Assembly: GCF_901827175.1 (NCBI RefSeq)
Contig: NZ_LR594662.1
Coordinates: 1,116,001 to 1,180,000 of the forward strand
DNA: 64,000 nucleotides
Source of the DNA: Variovorax sp. RA8
Lineage (GTDB): Bacteria; Pseudomonadota; Gammaproteobacteria; Burkholderiales; Burkholderiaceae_C
Direction: 5' to 3'
Shown here: positions 44,396-52,992 of the stretch, piece after piece
How the letters are laid out: each line of letters begins with the position of its first letter
Position numbering within the stretch: the stretch's first letter is position 1
Made by a program: the position numbers and the translations under genes
The notes under the pieces: generated by a model
Told to the model about the DNA's origin: nothing
What the model saw: the letters and a program-made list of their open reading frames with translations, nothing else
Database searches by the model: none

Positions 44396-45280
44396 ATGTT
44401 CGAACTTCGCCTGCTCGTCCCGGAAGACCGTGTCGAGACCCTCAGCGACGCGCTCGAGGCGCTGGATGCGCTGAGCGTCTCGGTCGAGGACGCGGACGCC
44501 CAGACCGATGCCGAGCAGGCGCTCTTCGGCGAGCCGGGCATGCCGCCGCCGAAGGAGGGTTGGCAGCGCTCACGCGTGATCGCTCTCTTCGCCGGCGAGG
44601 CGCAGGCGCGCGAAGCGGCGACCGTGCTGGCGGCGCAGGACTTCTTCGACGGTTGCCAGCTGCTGGACCTGGTCGACGTGCCCGAGCAGGACTGGGTGCG
44701 GCTCACGCAATCGCAGTTCGCGCCGGTCGAGATCACGCCGGAGTTCTGGATCGTGCCCACCTGGCACGAGCCGCCGGCGGGAGCGCGGCAGGTGATCCGG
44801 CTGGACCCGGGGCTGGCCTTCGGCACCGGCACGCATCCGACCACGCGCATGTGCCTGCGCTGGATCGCCTCGCACGCCGAGATGGGCGGCAAGCGCGTGC
44901 TGGACTACGGCTGCGGCTCCGGCATCCTCGCGATCGGCGCGGCGAAGTTCGGCGCCTCGGAAATCGATGCCGTCGACATCGACGAGGCCGCGGTCGACTC
45001 GACCCGCCTCAATGCCGAGGCCAATGGCGTGCATCTGAAGGCCGGCCTGAGCGAGCTCGCCCGGGGGCGCTACGACATCGTGCTCGCGAACATCCTCGCC
45101 ACCCCGCTCAAGGTGCTGGCGCCGCTCCTGTGCGAGCACGTGGCGCCCGGCGGCTCGCTGGTGCTGGCCGGCATTCTCGAGCGCCAGGCCGATGAACTGA
45201 AGCTGGCCTATGCGCCCTATGCCTCGCTGGAAGTGAGCGACGCCGAGGACGGCTGGATCCTGATGACCTCAAGCTTCTGA
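44396..45280 (+). CDS. prmA: PrmA, ribosomal protein L11 methyltransferase
   Basis: A 294-residue SAM-dependent methyltransferase for ribosomal protein L11. Visible: MFELRLLVPEDRVETLSDALEALDALSVSVEDAD (substrate domain), LDPGLAFGTGTHPTTRMCLRWI, SAM loop VLDYGCGSGILAIGAAKFGA, VDIDEAAVDSTRLNA and NILATPL. accC-prmA adjacency is standard in betaproteobacteria. Confidence 0.96.
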   Translation: MFELRLLVPEDRVETLSDALEALDALSVSVEDADAQTDAEQALFGEPGMPPPKEGWQRSRVIALFAGEAQAREAATVLAAQDFFDGCQLLDLVDVPEQDWVRLTQSQFAPVEITPEFWIVPTWHEPPAGARQVIRLDPGLAFGTGTHPTTRMCLRWIASHAEMGGKRVLDYGCGSGILAIGAAKFGASEIDAVDIDEAAVDSTRLNAEANGVHLKAGLSELARGRYDIVLANILATPLKVLAPLLCEHVAPGGSLVLAGILERQADELKLAYAPYASLEVSDAEDGWILMTSSF

Positions 45281-45319
45281 GCTCGCCAGCCTTGGGGGCC
45301 CCAATACAATCGGCGCCTC

Positions 45320-46639
45320 ATGAGCCTGGTCACCCGCTGCCCTGCCTGCGGCACCACCTTCAAGGTGGTGAGGGACCAGCTTCGCATCTCCGAGGGCTGG
45401 GTGCGCTGCGGCCGCTGCAGCGAGGTCTTCGATGCAACGCTCGACCTGCACGAAGCACCCGACCCGGCCCCCGCGTCCAAGGTGCCCGCGCCGCTCGACG
45501 ACACAGCGGCGAGCGCGCCGCCTCCAGCAGCCGCACCGGCTCCGGCCTTGCCCGCGCAGGAGGAGGCCGAGCCGCCTGGAGAGGAACTAGGACGGCACGT
45601 CGAGGAGACGGACTTCCTCGATGACGAGCACGAGACCGAGCCGCCGCTCGCCGGGCCACCAGTCGCCGACGCGCCGGCATCTGAAGCGCCGGGGAAGCCC
45701 GAGGCGCCGGTGCAGAAATCCGGTCCTCAGTCCTTCACCGGCGTCGTCGCCGACGAACCCTGGGAGATGGCGGCGCCAATGGTCGAAGCGGACCCGCATG
45801 TGGTGCCGCCGTACCCTTCCTTTCCGCCCTTCCCGAACATCGACCTCAACCTCCCGGCCCAGCCGCCCATCGGCCGCGAGGCGCGTCCAGCGGAGCCGGC
45901 GCCGCCCGAGGCGAAGGCAGTGCGTGCGAACGCCGCCGAGGAGGACGCCGCCAATGTGCAGTTGCAGAAAGCCCTGCGCCGCGCGCGTGCCAAGTCCGCC
46001 AAGATCGCCCGCGCGAAGGCGCGAGGCGAAGAGCGGGCCGCGCGCGAGTCGGCGCCCGTGGTGCTGGCGGCCAGCGAGCCCGGGCCTGTGCTCGACAACC
46101 CGCGGCGCCTGCCCCGCTTCGCGGCGGCGGCGGCTGGCGGTGCGGCATTCTGGCAGCGCACGGGCGCGCGTCGCGCCTTGGTGGGCGTGGCCTTGTTCGC
46201 GGCCGTCCTCCTGGTCGTGCAGGTGCTGCATCAGGAGCGCGACCTGATCGCGGCGCGGCAGCCTTCGCTGCGCCCGGCGCTCGCGGCCTTGTGCGGGCTC
46301 ACGGGCTGCGAGCTCTCGGCCCCGAAGCAGATCGGCGACATCACCATCGATGGCGCCTCCTTCGCGCGCGAGAAGAGCGGCGACGCCTACAGGCTGAACT
46401 TCACCTTGCGCAATGGCGCGCCGCTGCCGCTCGCGATGCCGGCCATCGAGCTGTCGCTGCTCGACACCCAGGAGCGGGCGGTGGTGCGGCGCGTCCTCAT
46501 GCCCGCGGAGTTCGGTGCGCCGTCCGTGCTGCCGGCGCGCGCCGAGCGCGCGGCCTCGCTGCCGCTCGTGCTCACCGGCCCCGAGGCCGCGGGGCTGCCG
46601 CCGGTCGCCGGCTTCCATCTGCTGGCCTTCTATCCCTGA
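45320..46639 (+). CDS. Zinc-ribbon DUF3426 membrane protein
   Basis: A 439-residue protein. The N-terminus is a zinc ribbon of the MJ0042 type (Cys7, Cys10, Cys30, Cys33 in TRCPACGTTFKVV...RCGRCSEVFDA). A long Pro/Ala/Glu-rich disordered region runs to about residue 290, one transmembrane helix follows (RALVGVALFAAVLLVVQVLH), and the C-terminal periplasmic domain is DUF3426 (GCELSAPKQIGDITIDGASF, LRNGAPLPLAMPAIELSLLDTQE). The role is unknown. TACAAT at 45305-45310 lies 9 nt before the ATG. Confidence 0.88.
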   Translation: MSLVTRCPACGTTFKVVRDQLRISEGWVRCGRCSEVFDATLDLHEAPDPAPASKVPAPLDDTAASAPPPAAAPAPALPAQEEAEPPGEELGRHVEETDFLDDEHETEPPLAGPPVADAPASEAPGKPEAPVQKSGPQSFTGVVADEPWEMAAPMVEADPHVVPPYPSFPPFPNIDLNLPAQPPIGREARPAEPAPPEAKAVRANAAEEDAANVQLQKALRRARAKSAKIARAKARGEERAARESAPVVLAASEPGPVLDNPRRLPRFAAAAAGGAAFWQRTGARRALVGVALFAAVLLVVQVLHQERDLIAARQPSLRPALAALCGLTGCELSAPKQIGDITIDGASFAREKSGDAYRLNFTLRNGAPLPLAMPAIELSLLDTQERAVVRRVLMPAEFGAPSVLPARAERAASLPLVLTGPEAAGLPPVAGFHLLAFYP

Positions 46640-46691
46640 AGACGGCGCCTTTTCTTCTTTTTCTTCCTCAACCCAACCGGTGGTTTCATAC

Positions 46692-47594
46692 ATGGCAGCA
46701 GTGATTTGCGGTTCTCTTGCGTTCGACACGATCATGACCTTCGAGGGCCGGTTCGCCGATCAGATCCTTCCTGATCAGCTGCACATCCTCAACGTGTCTT
46801 TCCTGGTTCCCGGCCTGCGGCGCGATTTCGGTGGCTGCGCCGGCAACATCGCCTACAGCCTCAACGCGCTGGGTGGCAGGGCGTTGCCGATGGCCACGGT
46901 CGGCAGCGATGGCGGCGACTACCTGGAGCGGCTGCGCTCGCTCGGCATCAGCACGGAGTTCGTGCGGCAGGTGGACGACAGCTTCACCGCGCAGGCGATG
47001 ATCATGAACGACCGCGACAACAACCAGATCACGGCCTTCCATCCGGGGGCCATGCAGCAGGCGCACATCACGAAGGTGACGGCGCGCGACGACATCCGCC
47101 TCGGCATCGTGGCCCCCGACGGACGCGAGGCGATGCTGCAGCACGCCGAGCAGTTCAACGCGGCCAACATTCCGTTCGTCTTCGATCCCGGCCAGGGCCT
47201 GCCGATGTTCGACGGCGAGGCGCTGCGGCATTTCGTGGAGTTGGCGAGCTGGGTGGTGGTCAACGACTACGAGGGAAAGATGCTCTCGCAGCGCACGGGT
47301 TGGAGCTTCGCCGAGATTTCCGAACGCGTGCAGGGCTTGGTCGTCACCCTCGCGGCCGAGGGCTGCGAGGTGTGGACCCGGGGCGAGCGCGAGCATGTGC
47401 TGGCCGTCAAGCCCACCGCCGTGGTCGAGCCCACGGGTTGCGGCGATGCCTGGCGCGGCGCGCTGCTGTACGGCCTGGAGCAGGGCTGGCCGCTCTCGCG
47501 CTGTGCTGCTCTGGGCAACCGCCTTGGCGCGCTCAAGATCGCGCAGCGCGGCCCGCAGAACTACCAGGTGGATCGCCAGGCGCTTGGACTCTGA
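46692..47594 (+). CDS. PfkB family sugar or nucleoside kinase
   Basis: A 300-residue ribokinase-family enzyme. Visible: [36 protein letters not shown] (substrate glycines), SFLVPG, and the C-terminal catalytic motif [22 protein letters not shown]. The usual GAGD anion hole is GCGD here with the catalytic Asp252 retained. Many betaproteobacterial relatives are annotated as adenosine or carbohydrate kinases; the substrate cannot be assigned. A strong bidirectional terminator follows. Confidence 0.9.
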   Translation: MAAVICGSLAFDTIMTFEGRFADQILPDQLHILNVSFLVPGLRRDFGGCAGNIAYSLNALGGRALPMATVGSDGGDYLERLRSLGISTEFVRQVDDSFTAQAMIMNDRDNNQITAFHPGAMQQAHITKVTARDDIRLGIVAPDGREAMLQHAEQFNAANIPFVFDPGQGLPMFDGEALRHFVELASWVVVNDYEGKMLSQRTGWSFAEISERVQGLVVTLAAEGCEVWTRGEREHVLAVKPTAVVEPTGCGDAWRGALLYGLEQGWPLSRCAALGNRLGALKIAQRGPQNYQVDRQALGL

Positions 47595-47612
47595 GCCTCG
47601 GTCTGCAATAAA

Positions 47613-47642
47613 AAAAGCCCGGCACCGAAGTGCCGGGCTTTT
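47613..47642. terminator. Bidirectional intrinsic terminator
   Basis: AAAAGCCCGGCAC (47613-47625), loop CGAA, GTGCCGGGCTTTT (47630-47642). The perfect 13-bp stem has A runs on the left and T runs on the right, so it can stop both the PfkB-kinase transcript (+) and the H1-like transcript (-). Confidence 0.95.
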
Positions 47643-47664
47643 GCCTTCAAGGCTGCTGAGCGAC

Positions 47665-48147
47665 TCAGGGCTTGCTGGCCGTCGGGAACGGCCAGGCTGC
47701 CTGTGGGTTCAGCGTCGTTTGCGCCGCAGGCGCAGGCGTGACGGCGGCCTTGGCAGGCGCCTTCGCGGCCTTCTTGGCAGCAGGCTTCTTCGCTGCTTTC
47801 TTGGCGGCGGGCTTCTTGGCTGCGGCCTTCTTCGCAGGCGCCTTCTTCGCCGGCGCCTTTTTCGCTGCGGCCTTCTTCGCCGGCGCCTTCTTGGCTGCCG
47901 CCTTCTTGGCAGGAGCCTTCTTCGCTGCGGCCTTCTTCGCCGGCGCCTTCTTGGCCGCTACCTTCTTGGCAGGAGCCTTCTTCGCTGCGGCCTTCTTCGC
48001 CGGCGCCTTCTTGGCCGCTACCTTCTTGGCAGGAGCCTTCTTCGCTGCGACCTTCTTGGCCGGTGCCTTCTTTGCAGCAGCGACCTTCTTGGCCGGAGCC
48101 TTCTTTGCAGCGGCTTTTTTCGCCGGCGCTTTCTTTGCAGTTGCCAT
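47665..48147 (-). CDS. Histone H1-like Lys/Ala-rich DNA-binding protein
   Basis: A 160-residue, strongly basic, low-complexity protein made almost entirely of [11 protein letters not shown] and [11 protein letters not shown] units, like eukaryotic histone H1 tails and the BpH1/AlgP-like proteins of betaproteobacteria. The C-terminus [17 protein letters not shown] breaks the pattern and is typical of the family. It probably binds DNA in the nucleoid. I chose ATG 48147 ([11 protein letters not shown]) with AAGGAGAAAAGAGAA upstream; seven further codons are open. The coding DNA contains 60-bp tandem repeats, so length likely varies among strains. Confidence 0.9.
   Translation of the reverse strand: MATAKKAPAKKAAAKKAPAKKVAAAKKAPAKKVAAKKAPAKKVAAKKAPAKKAAAKKAPAKKVAAKKAPAKKAAAKKAPAKKAAAKKAPAKKAAAKKAPAKKAPAKKAAAKKPAAKKAAKKPAAKKAAKAPAKAAVTPAPAAQTTLNPQAAWPFPTASKP
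47881..48060 (-). repeat. Three tandem 60-bp repeats within the H1-like gene
   Basis: 47881-47940, 47941-48000 and 48001-48060 are near-identical 60-bp units (each reads CGGCGCCTTCTTGG... and contains GGCAGGAGCCTTCTTCGCTG), each encoding 20 residues. 47821-47880 is a degenerate further unit. High identity suggests recent expansion by slippage or recombination, not divergence. Confidence 0.9.
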
Positions 48148-48222
48148 TTCTCTTTTCTCCTTGATCAAGTTGAAAAAATCAACCTTTGAAGCACTCCACG
48201 CATGTTGGTCATCGTGAAGCGA

Positions 48223-48256
48223 TTCATGGCGTTGGATCGAGCTCCAGCGCCATGAA
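48223..48256. repeat. Large inverted repeat between nrdB and the H1-like gene
   Basis: TTCATGGCG-t-TGGA, 6-nt loop, TCCA-g-CGCCATGAA: 13 paired positions with one mismatch. No T tract follows on either strand. It lies 3' of nrdB and 5' of the H1-like gene, and could be an mRNA-end hairpin or operator. The rest of the 195-bp gap (48148-48342) shows no gene. Confidence 0.6.
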
Positions 48257-48342
48257 CACCTGCGCCTTCACCGCCGCCGCACTCTCCGGTGCGTGTCGAC
48301 GGTGATGGCTATTCTTGAATGCATTTTTCTTGTCGGAACAAT

Positions 48343-49572
48343 TCAATCCCAGGAGAGCGCACCACCCGATTGATACTCGATCACCCGGGTCTCGAAGAAA
48401 TTGCGCTCCTTCTTCAGGTCAATCATTTCGCTCATCCAGGGGAAGGGGTTTTCCTCGTTCGGGAAGAGCGTTTCCAGGCCGATCTGCTGCGCCCGCCGGT
48501 TGGCGATGTAGCGCAGGTAGCCCTTGAACATGGAGGCATTCATGCCGAGCACGCCGCGAGGCATGGTGTCTTCGGCGTAGCGGTACTCGAGCTCCACGGC
48601 CTTCAGGAAGAGGGCCTTGATCTCCGCCTTGAACTCCGCGGTCCAGAGGTGGGGGTTCTCGAGCTTCAGCTGGTTGATCAGGTCGATGCCGAAATTGCAG
48701 TGCATCGATTCGTCGCGCAAGATGTACTGGTACTGCTCGGCGGCACCGGTCATCTTGTTCTGGCGGCCCAGCGCGAGGATCTGCGTGAAGCCTACATAGA
48801 AGAACAGGCCTTCCATCAGGCAGGCGAAGACGATCAGCGACTTGAGCAGCGTCTGGTCGTTCTCGTGCGTGCCGGTGTGGAAGTTGGGGTCGCTGATGGC
48901 GTCGATGAAGGGGATGAGGAACTGGTCCTTCTCGCGGATCGACGGCACCTCGTTGTAGGCGTTGAAGATCTCGCTCTCGTCCAGGCCCAGCGACTCGACG
49001 ATGTACTGGTAGGCGTGGGTGTGGATCGCTTCCTCGAAGGCCTGGCGCAGCAGGAACTGGCGGCATTCGGGCGCCGTGATGTGGCGGTAGGTGCCCAGCA
49101 CGATGTTGTTGGCGGCCAGCGAGTCGGCCGTCACGAAGAAGCCGAGGTTGCGCTTGACGATGCGGCGCTCGTCCTCGCTCAGGCCGTTCGGGTCTTTCCA
49201 GAGCGCGATGTCGCGCGTCATGTTCACTTCCTGCGGCATCCAGTGGTTGGCGCAGGTGGCGAGGTACTTCTCCCACGCCCACTTGTACTTGAACGGCACC
49301 AGCTGGTTGACGTCGGTCTGGCCGTTGATGATGCGCTTGTCGGCCGCCTTGACGCGGCGCGCGGCCGGCATCGCGGGCGCGGGCTGCTGCGGTGCGCGCG
49401 CGACGGCGCCGTCATCGAGCTTGCGCGGAATGGGGGCGAGGGCGGGCGCTGTTTGCGAAGTCGGATGCTCCAGCGAGCGGCTGGCTTGCGCGTCGCTGTT
49501 CGATGGTTGCCGCATGCCTTGTTGCAGATCCTTTGGCAAGGAGGGCTTGACTTCTTCGTCCCAGGTCAACAT
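48343..49572 (-). CDS. nrdB: NrdB, class Ia ribonucleotide reductase small subunit
   Basis: A 409-residue diiron protein generating the tyrosyl radical for Nrd[14 protein letters not shown] contains the Glu-x2-His-x3-Tyr arrangement of metal ligands and radical Tyr, and [15 protein letters not shown] carries the later Glu and His ligands. The first 80 residues are a variable Pro/Ala/Gln-rich extension. ATG 49572 ([18 protein letters not shown]) was chosen over an in-frame TTG at 49584. It lies 149 bp downstream of nrdA on the same strand. Confidence 0.95.
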   Translation of the reverse strand: MLTWDEEVKPSLPKDLQQGMRQPSNSDAQASRSLEHPTSQTAPALAPIPRKLDDGAVARAPQQPAPAMPAARRVKAADKRIINGQTDVNQLVPFKYKWAWEKYLATCANHWMPQEVNMTRDIALWKDPNGLSEDERRIVKRNLGFFVTADSLAANNIVLGTYRHITAPECRQFLLRQAFEEAIHTHAYQYIVESLGLDESEIFNAYNEVPSIREKDQFLIPFIDAISDPNFHTGTHENDQTLLKSLIVFACLMEGLFFYVGFTQILALGRQNKMTGAAEQYQYILRDESMHCNFGIDLINQLKLENPHLWTAEFKAEIKALFLKAVELEYRYAEDTMPRGVLGMNASMFKGYLRYIANRRAQQIGLETLFPNEENPFPWMSEMIDLKKERNFFETRVIEYQSGGALSWD

Positions 49573-49721
49573 AGAAAAATCCAATGCTCAAATTATGTGA
49601 GCAACGATGTGAGTTGCAAAGTGCTCTTCACATCGCGCTCTATTTATGTTGCCGTTATGTTGTTCGCATGCATCGCCATTTGTCGGGCGATGCCGCGAAT
49701 CGCTGCATCTTCACGCCGACA

Positions 49722-52643
49722 TCACTGACATGCTTCGCAAGTCGGATCGTCCACGCCGCAGAAGGCGATGTCGGTCGCGGGCATCGCGCTGAGCTGCGCC
49801 TGCGCAGCCGCTGCGGCCGCTTCGAGCGCGCTCATGCCTGACGAAGGCGCATCGTTCGAGCCCGAGGACACCGCGTTGAGCCGGCCCGACTGCACCGTGG
49901 ACTTCTCGGCGTGCGTGGCGCTCTGCGTGCGCAGGTAGTAGGTGGTCTTCAGGCCGCGCAGCCACGCGAGCTTGTAGGTGTCGTCGAGCTTCTTGCCCGA
50001 GGCGCCGGCCATGTAGATGTTCAGCGACTGCGCCTGGTCGATCCACTTCTGGCGGCGCGCGGCGGCCTCGACCAGCCAGGTGGTCTCGATCTCGAACGCG
50101 GTCGCGTAGAGCGCCTTCACGTCCTGCGGCACGCGGTCGATCGGGCGCAGCGAGCCGTCGAAATGCTTGAGGTCCATCACCATCACGTCGTCCCACAGGC
50201 CCAGGCGCTTGAGGTCGCGCACCAGGTAGTGATTGATCACGGTGAACTCGCCGGAGAGGTTGGACTTGACCGAGAGATTGCCGAAGCAGGGCTCGATCGA
50301 GGCGTCCACGCCGATGATGTTGGAGATGGTGGCGGTCGGCGCGATGGCGACGCAATTGGAGTTGCGCATGCCGTCGGTCTTGATCTTCTGGCGCAGCGCG
50401 TCCCAGTCGAGCGTGGACGAGCGGTCGACCTCGACGTAGCCGCCGCGCGCCTTCTCGAGCAGCTCCAGCGTGTCGGGCGGCAACACGCCCTTGTCCCACA
50501 GCGAGCCCTTGTAGCTGGAATAACGGCCGCGCTCGCGGGCCAGTTCGGTCGAGGCCCAGTAGGCGTGGTAGCAGATCGCTTCCATCGATTCGTCGGCGAA
50601 CTGCACGGCCTCCTGCGAGGCGTAGGGGATGCGCAGTTCGTACAGCGCGTCCTGGAAGCCCATCAGGCCCAGGCCGACCGGGCGGTGGCGCAGGTTGGAG
50701 TCGCGCGCCTTCTTGACCGCGTAGTAGTTGATGTCGATCACGTTGTCGAGCATGCGCATCGCCGTCGAGACCGTGCGTTGCAGCTTCTCCTGGTCGACCT
50801 TGCCGTCCTTCAGGTGCTGCAGCAGGTTGACCGAGCCCAGGTTGCAGACGGCAGTTTCGGTGTCGCTGGTGTTGAGCGTGATCTCGGTGCAGAGGTTGGA
50901 CGAGTGGACCACGCCGGCGTGCTGCTGGGGCGAGCGCACGTTGCAGGCGTCCTTGAAGGTGATCCAGGGATGGCCGGTCTCGAACAGCATCGTGAGCATC
51001 TTGCGCCAGAGGTCGGTGGCCTGGACCGTGCGGCTGGGCTTGATCTCGCCGCGCGCGGCCTTCTCTTCATAGGCGACGTAGGCGGCCTCGAAGTCGGCGC
51101 CGAACTTGTCGTGCAGGTCAGGCACGTTGGAGGGCGAGAACAGCGTCCAGTTGCCCTTTTCCATCACGCGGCGCATGAACAGGTCGGGAATCCAGTTCGC
51201 CGTGTTCATGTCGTGCGTGCGGCGACGGTCGTCGCCGGTGTTCTTGCGCAGCTCCAGGAACTCCTCGATGTCGAGGTGCCAGCTTTCGAGGTAGGTGCAG
51301 ACTGCACCCTTGCGCTTGCCGCCCTGGTTGACCGCGACGGCGGTGTCGTTCACGACCTTCAGGAAGGGCACCACGCCCTGCGACTCGCCGTTGGTGCCCT
51401 TGATGTGGCTGCCCAGCGCGCGCACGCGCGTCCAGTCGTTGCCCAGGCCGCCCGCGAACTTGGAGAGCAGGGCGTTTTCCTTGATGGACTCGTAGATGCC
51501 GTCCAGGTCGTCGGGCACGGTGGTCAGGTAGCAGCTGGAGAGCTGCGAGCGCAGCGTGCCGCTGTTGAACAGCGTGGGCGTGCTGGACATGAAGTCGAAG
51601 GAGGACAGCACCTCGTAGAACTCGATCGCGCGTGCTTCGCGGTCGATTTCGTTCAGCGCCAGGCCCATCGCCACGCGCATGAAGAAGGCCTGCGGCAGCT
51701 CGATGCGGGTCTTGCGCACGTGCAGGAAGTAGCGGTCGTACAGGGTCTGCAGGCCGAGGTAGTCGAACTGCAGATCGCGCTCGGGCTTGAGCGCGGCGCC
51801 CAGGCGGGCCAGGTCGTACTGCAGCAGCTTCTCGTCGAGCAGCTCGTTGTCCACGCCCTTCTTGATGAACAGCGGGAAGTTGTCGGCATAGGCCTGGGCA
51901 CGCTCGGCGGCCGGCACTTCGCGGCCGACCACTTCCTTGAAGATCGTGTGCAGCAGCAGGCGTGCGGTGGCGAAGGTGTAGTCGGGGTCCTTCTCGATCA
52001 GGGTGCGGGCGGCGAGGATGGAAGCCTTGTAGACCTCGTCGAGCGGCACGCCGTCGTAGAGGTTGCGCATGGTCTCGGCCACGATCGGGCCGCCGGTGAT
52101 GCTGTCGCCCAGGCCGGCGCAGGCGGATTCGATCAGGCCCTTGAGCTCGTTGAGGTCGAGCGCCACGCGCTCGCCGCGGTCGAGGACGTGCAGCGTCGAG
52201 ACGGCGACGGGGGCGTCCTGCTCGCCCTGCCTGGAGCGCTCCTGCGCGCGACGCTCGCGGTACAGCACGTAGGCGCGAGCGATCTCGTGGTGGCCGCCGC
52301 GCATCAGGCCGAGCTCGACCTGGTCCTGCACATCCTCGATGTGGAAGGTGCCGCCGCCGGGGCGCGAGCGCAGCATGGCGCGCACCACGCCCTGGGTCAG
52401 GGTGTCGACTGTCTCTCGCACGCTGGCGGAGGCCGCGCCCTGGGTGCCGTGCACCGCGAGGAAGGCCTTCATCATCGCGATCGCGATCTTGTTGGGCTCG
52501 AAGGGAACGACCGCGCCGTTGCGGCGGATGATCTGGTAGTTGGCAAGCGCATTGCCGGCGGGTGAGCCGGCTTTGTCACGGGCTTGTTGCGGCGTCGAGG
52601 GAACGGCGCGGGACGTGACGGGATGGTTCTGGGCAGTTTGCAT
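49722..52643 (-). CDS. nrdA: NrdA, class Ia ribonucleotide reductase large subunit
   Basis: A 973-residue catalytic subunit that reduces ribonucleoside diphosphates. An ATP-cone allosteric domain lies at about 35-135 (YQIIRRNGAVVPFEPNKIAIAMMKAF). Active-site elements: NSGTLRSQLSSCYLTTV, SNLCTEITLN with catalytic Asn-Cys-Glu, TAVCNLGSVNL, and PTATISNIIGVDASIEPCF. The C-terminal tail CGVDDPTCEACQ holds the redox Cys pair. At over 950 residues it is the long, ATP-cone type. Upstream are two NrdR boxes. Confidence 0.96.
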   Translation of the reverse strand: MQTAQNHPVTSRAVPSTPQQARDKAGSPAGNALANYQIIRRNGAVVPFEPNKIAIAMMKAFLAVHGTQGAASASVRETVDTLTQGVVRAMLRSRPGGGTFHIEDVQDQVELGLMRGGHHEIARAYVLYRERRAQERSRQGEQDAPVAVSTLHVLDRGERVALDLNELKGLIESACAGLGDSITGGPIVAETMRNLYDGVPLDEVYKASILAARTLIEKDPDYTFATARLLLHTIFKEVVGREVPAAERAQAYADNFPLFIKKGVDNELLDEKLLQYDLARLGAALKPERDLQFDYLGLQTLYDRYFLHVRKTRIELPQAFFMRVAMGLALNEIDREARAIEFYEVLSSFDFMSSTPTLFNSGTLRSQLSSCYLTTVPDDLDGIYESIKENALLSKFAGGLGNDWTRVRALGSHIKGTNGESQGVVPFLKVVNDTAVAVNQGGKRKGAVCTYLESWHLDIEEFLELRKNTGDDRRRTHDMNTANWIPDLFMRRVMEKGNWTLFSPSNVPDLHDKFGADFEAAYVAYEEKAARGEIKPSRTVQATDLWRKMLTMLFETGHPWITFKDACNVRSPQQHAGVVHSSNLCTEITLNTSDTETAVCNLGSVNLLQHLKDGKVDQEKLQRTVSTAMRMLDNVIDINYYAVKKARDSNLRHRPVGLGLMGFQDALYELRIPYASQEAVQFADESMEAICYHAYWASTELARERGRYSSYKGSLWDKGVLPPDTLELLEKARGGYVEVDRSSTLDWDALRQKIKTDGMRNSNCVAIAPTATISNIIGVDASIEPCFGNLSVKSNLSGEFTVINHYLVRDLKRLGLWDDVMVMDLKHFDGSLRPIDRVPQDVKALYATAFEIETTWLVEAAARRQKWIDQAQSLNIYMAGASGKKLDDTYKLAWLRGLKTTYYLRTQSATHAEKSTVQSGRLNAVSSGSNDAPSSGMSALEAAAAAAQAQLSAMPATDIAFCGVDDPTCEACQ

Positions 52644-52723
52644 TCAGTCCTCTGTAGGCAATTCTTGTTGGGGCGGCCGTGCCGCGTCTGGCCGGTTGCT
52701 CGGCGTGAAGCACGGGGCAGGGC

Positions 52724-52739
52724 ACACTATATCTGGGGT
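52724..52739 (-). promoter_or_regulatory. NrdR box 1 (promoter-proximal)
   Basis: ACACTATATCTGGGGT on the plus strand, a good match to the 16-bp NrdR palindrome. It covers the predicted -10 (TATAGT on the minus strand). Centre-to-centre spacing from the second box is 32 bp, about three helical turns, as is usual for NrdR. Confidence 0.8.
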
Positions 52740-52754
52740 CTCAGAGGGCCACAA
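52726..52754 (-). promoter_or_regulatory. nrdAB promoter
   Basis: Minus strand: TTGTGG (52754-52749), 17 bp, TATAGT (52731-52726). The start at about 52719 gives a leader of some 75 nt before the nrdA ATG at 52643. The -10 is inside NrdR box 1 and the -35 adjoins box 2, fitting repression by NrdR. Confidence 0.7.
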
Positions 52755-52755
52755 C

Positions 52756-52771
52756 CCACTAGATGTAGTGT
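52756..52771 (-). promoter_or_regulatory. NrdR box 2 (distal)
   Basis: CCACTAGATGTAGTGT on the plus strand (ACACTACATCTAGTGG on the minus strand), a near-palindromic match to the NrdR consensus. It pairs with box 1 at 32-bp centre spacing on the same face of the helix. Confidence 0.8.
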
Positions 52772-52992
52772 TTTCCTTGTAGTTCAATGGCATGCATCCC
52801 CGTGAAAGCGGGCCTCGATGGGGAGTTATTCCGCATCGTTGCTGCACGACCTTAGCGCGTACCGCTCTCCATGCGCCCTGCGCACGCATTTGGGCTTGGA
52901 AGGCGCATGGTTGCTGAGTGGCCGCGGGCGAGGGCGGCGGTGGCGGCAACGTGGCGCCGGTGCATCAGGGCCGAGGTGAAGATTGAAAAAAT

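Larger units (their letters stand above)
52644..52992. other. 349-bp nrdA-ampD intergenic region
   Basis: The nrdA-proximal half (52644-52772) holds the nrdA leader, promoter and NrdR boxes. A small CCCCGTGAAAGCGGG hairpin lies at about 52799-52813. The ampD-proximal 150 bp is GC-rich with no supported gene on either strand; short open frames there lack ribosome-binding sites. Confidence 0.7.

Noticed and set aside
47821..48130. Possible CRISPR array suggested by regular repeats
   Set aside because: Repeats are directly tandem without spacers and encode the KAPAKK units of the H1-like protein.
48223..48256. Intrinsic terminator for nrdB
   Set aside because: Good stem but no T tract on the nrdB strand, so listed as an inverted repeat instead.
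49911..52565. Very long open frame (about 880 codons) on the plus strand opposite nrdA
   Set aside because: It mirrors nrdA codon by codon, is rich in Val/His/Leu/Ala typical of antisense frames in GC-rich DNA, and has no recognisable domain. nrdA is certain.
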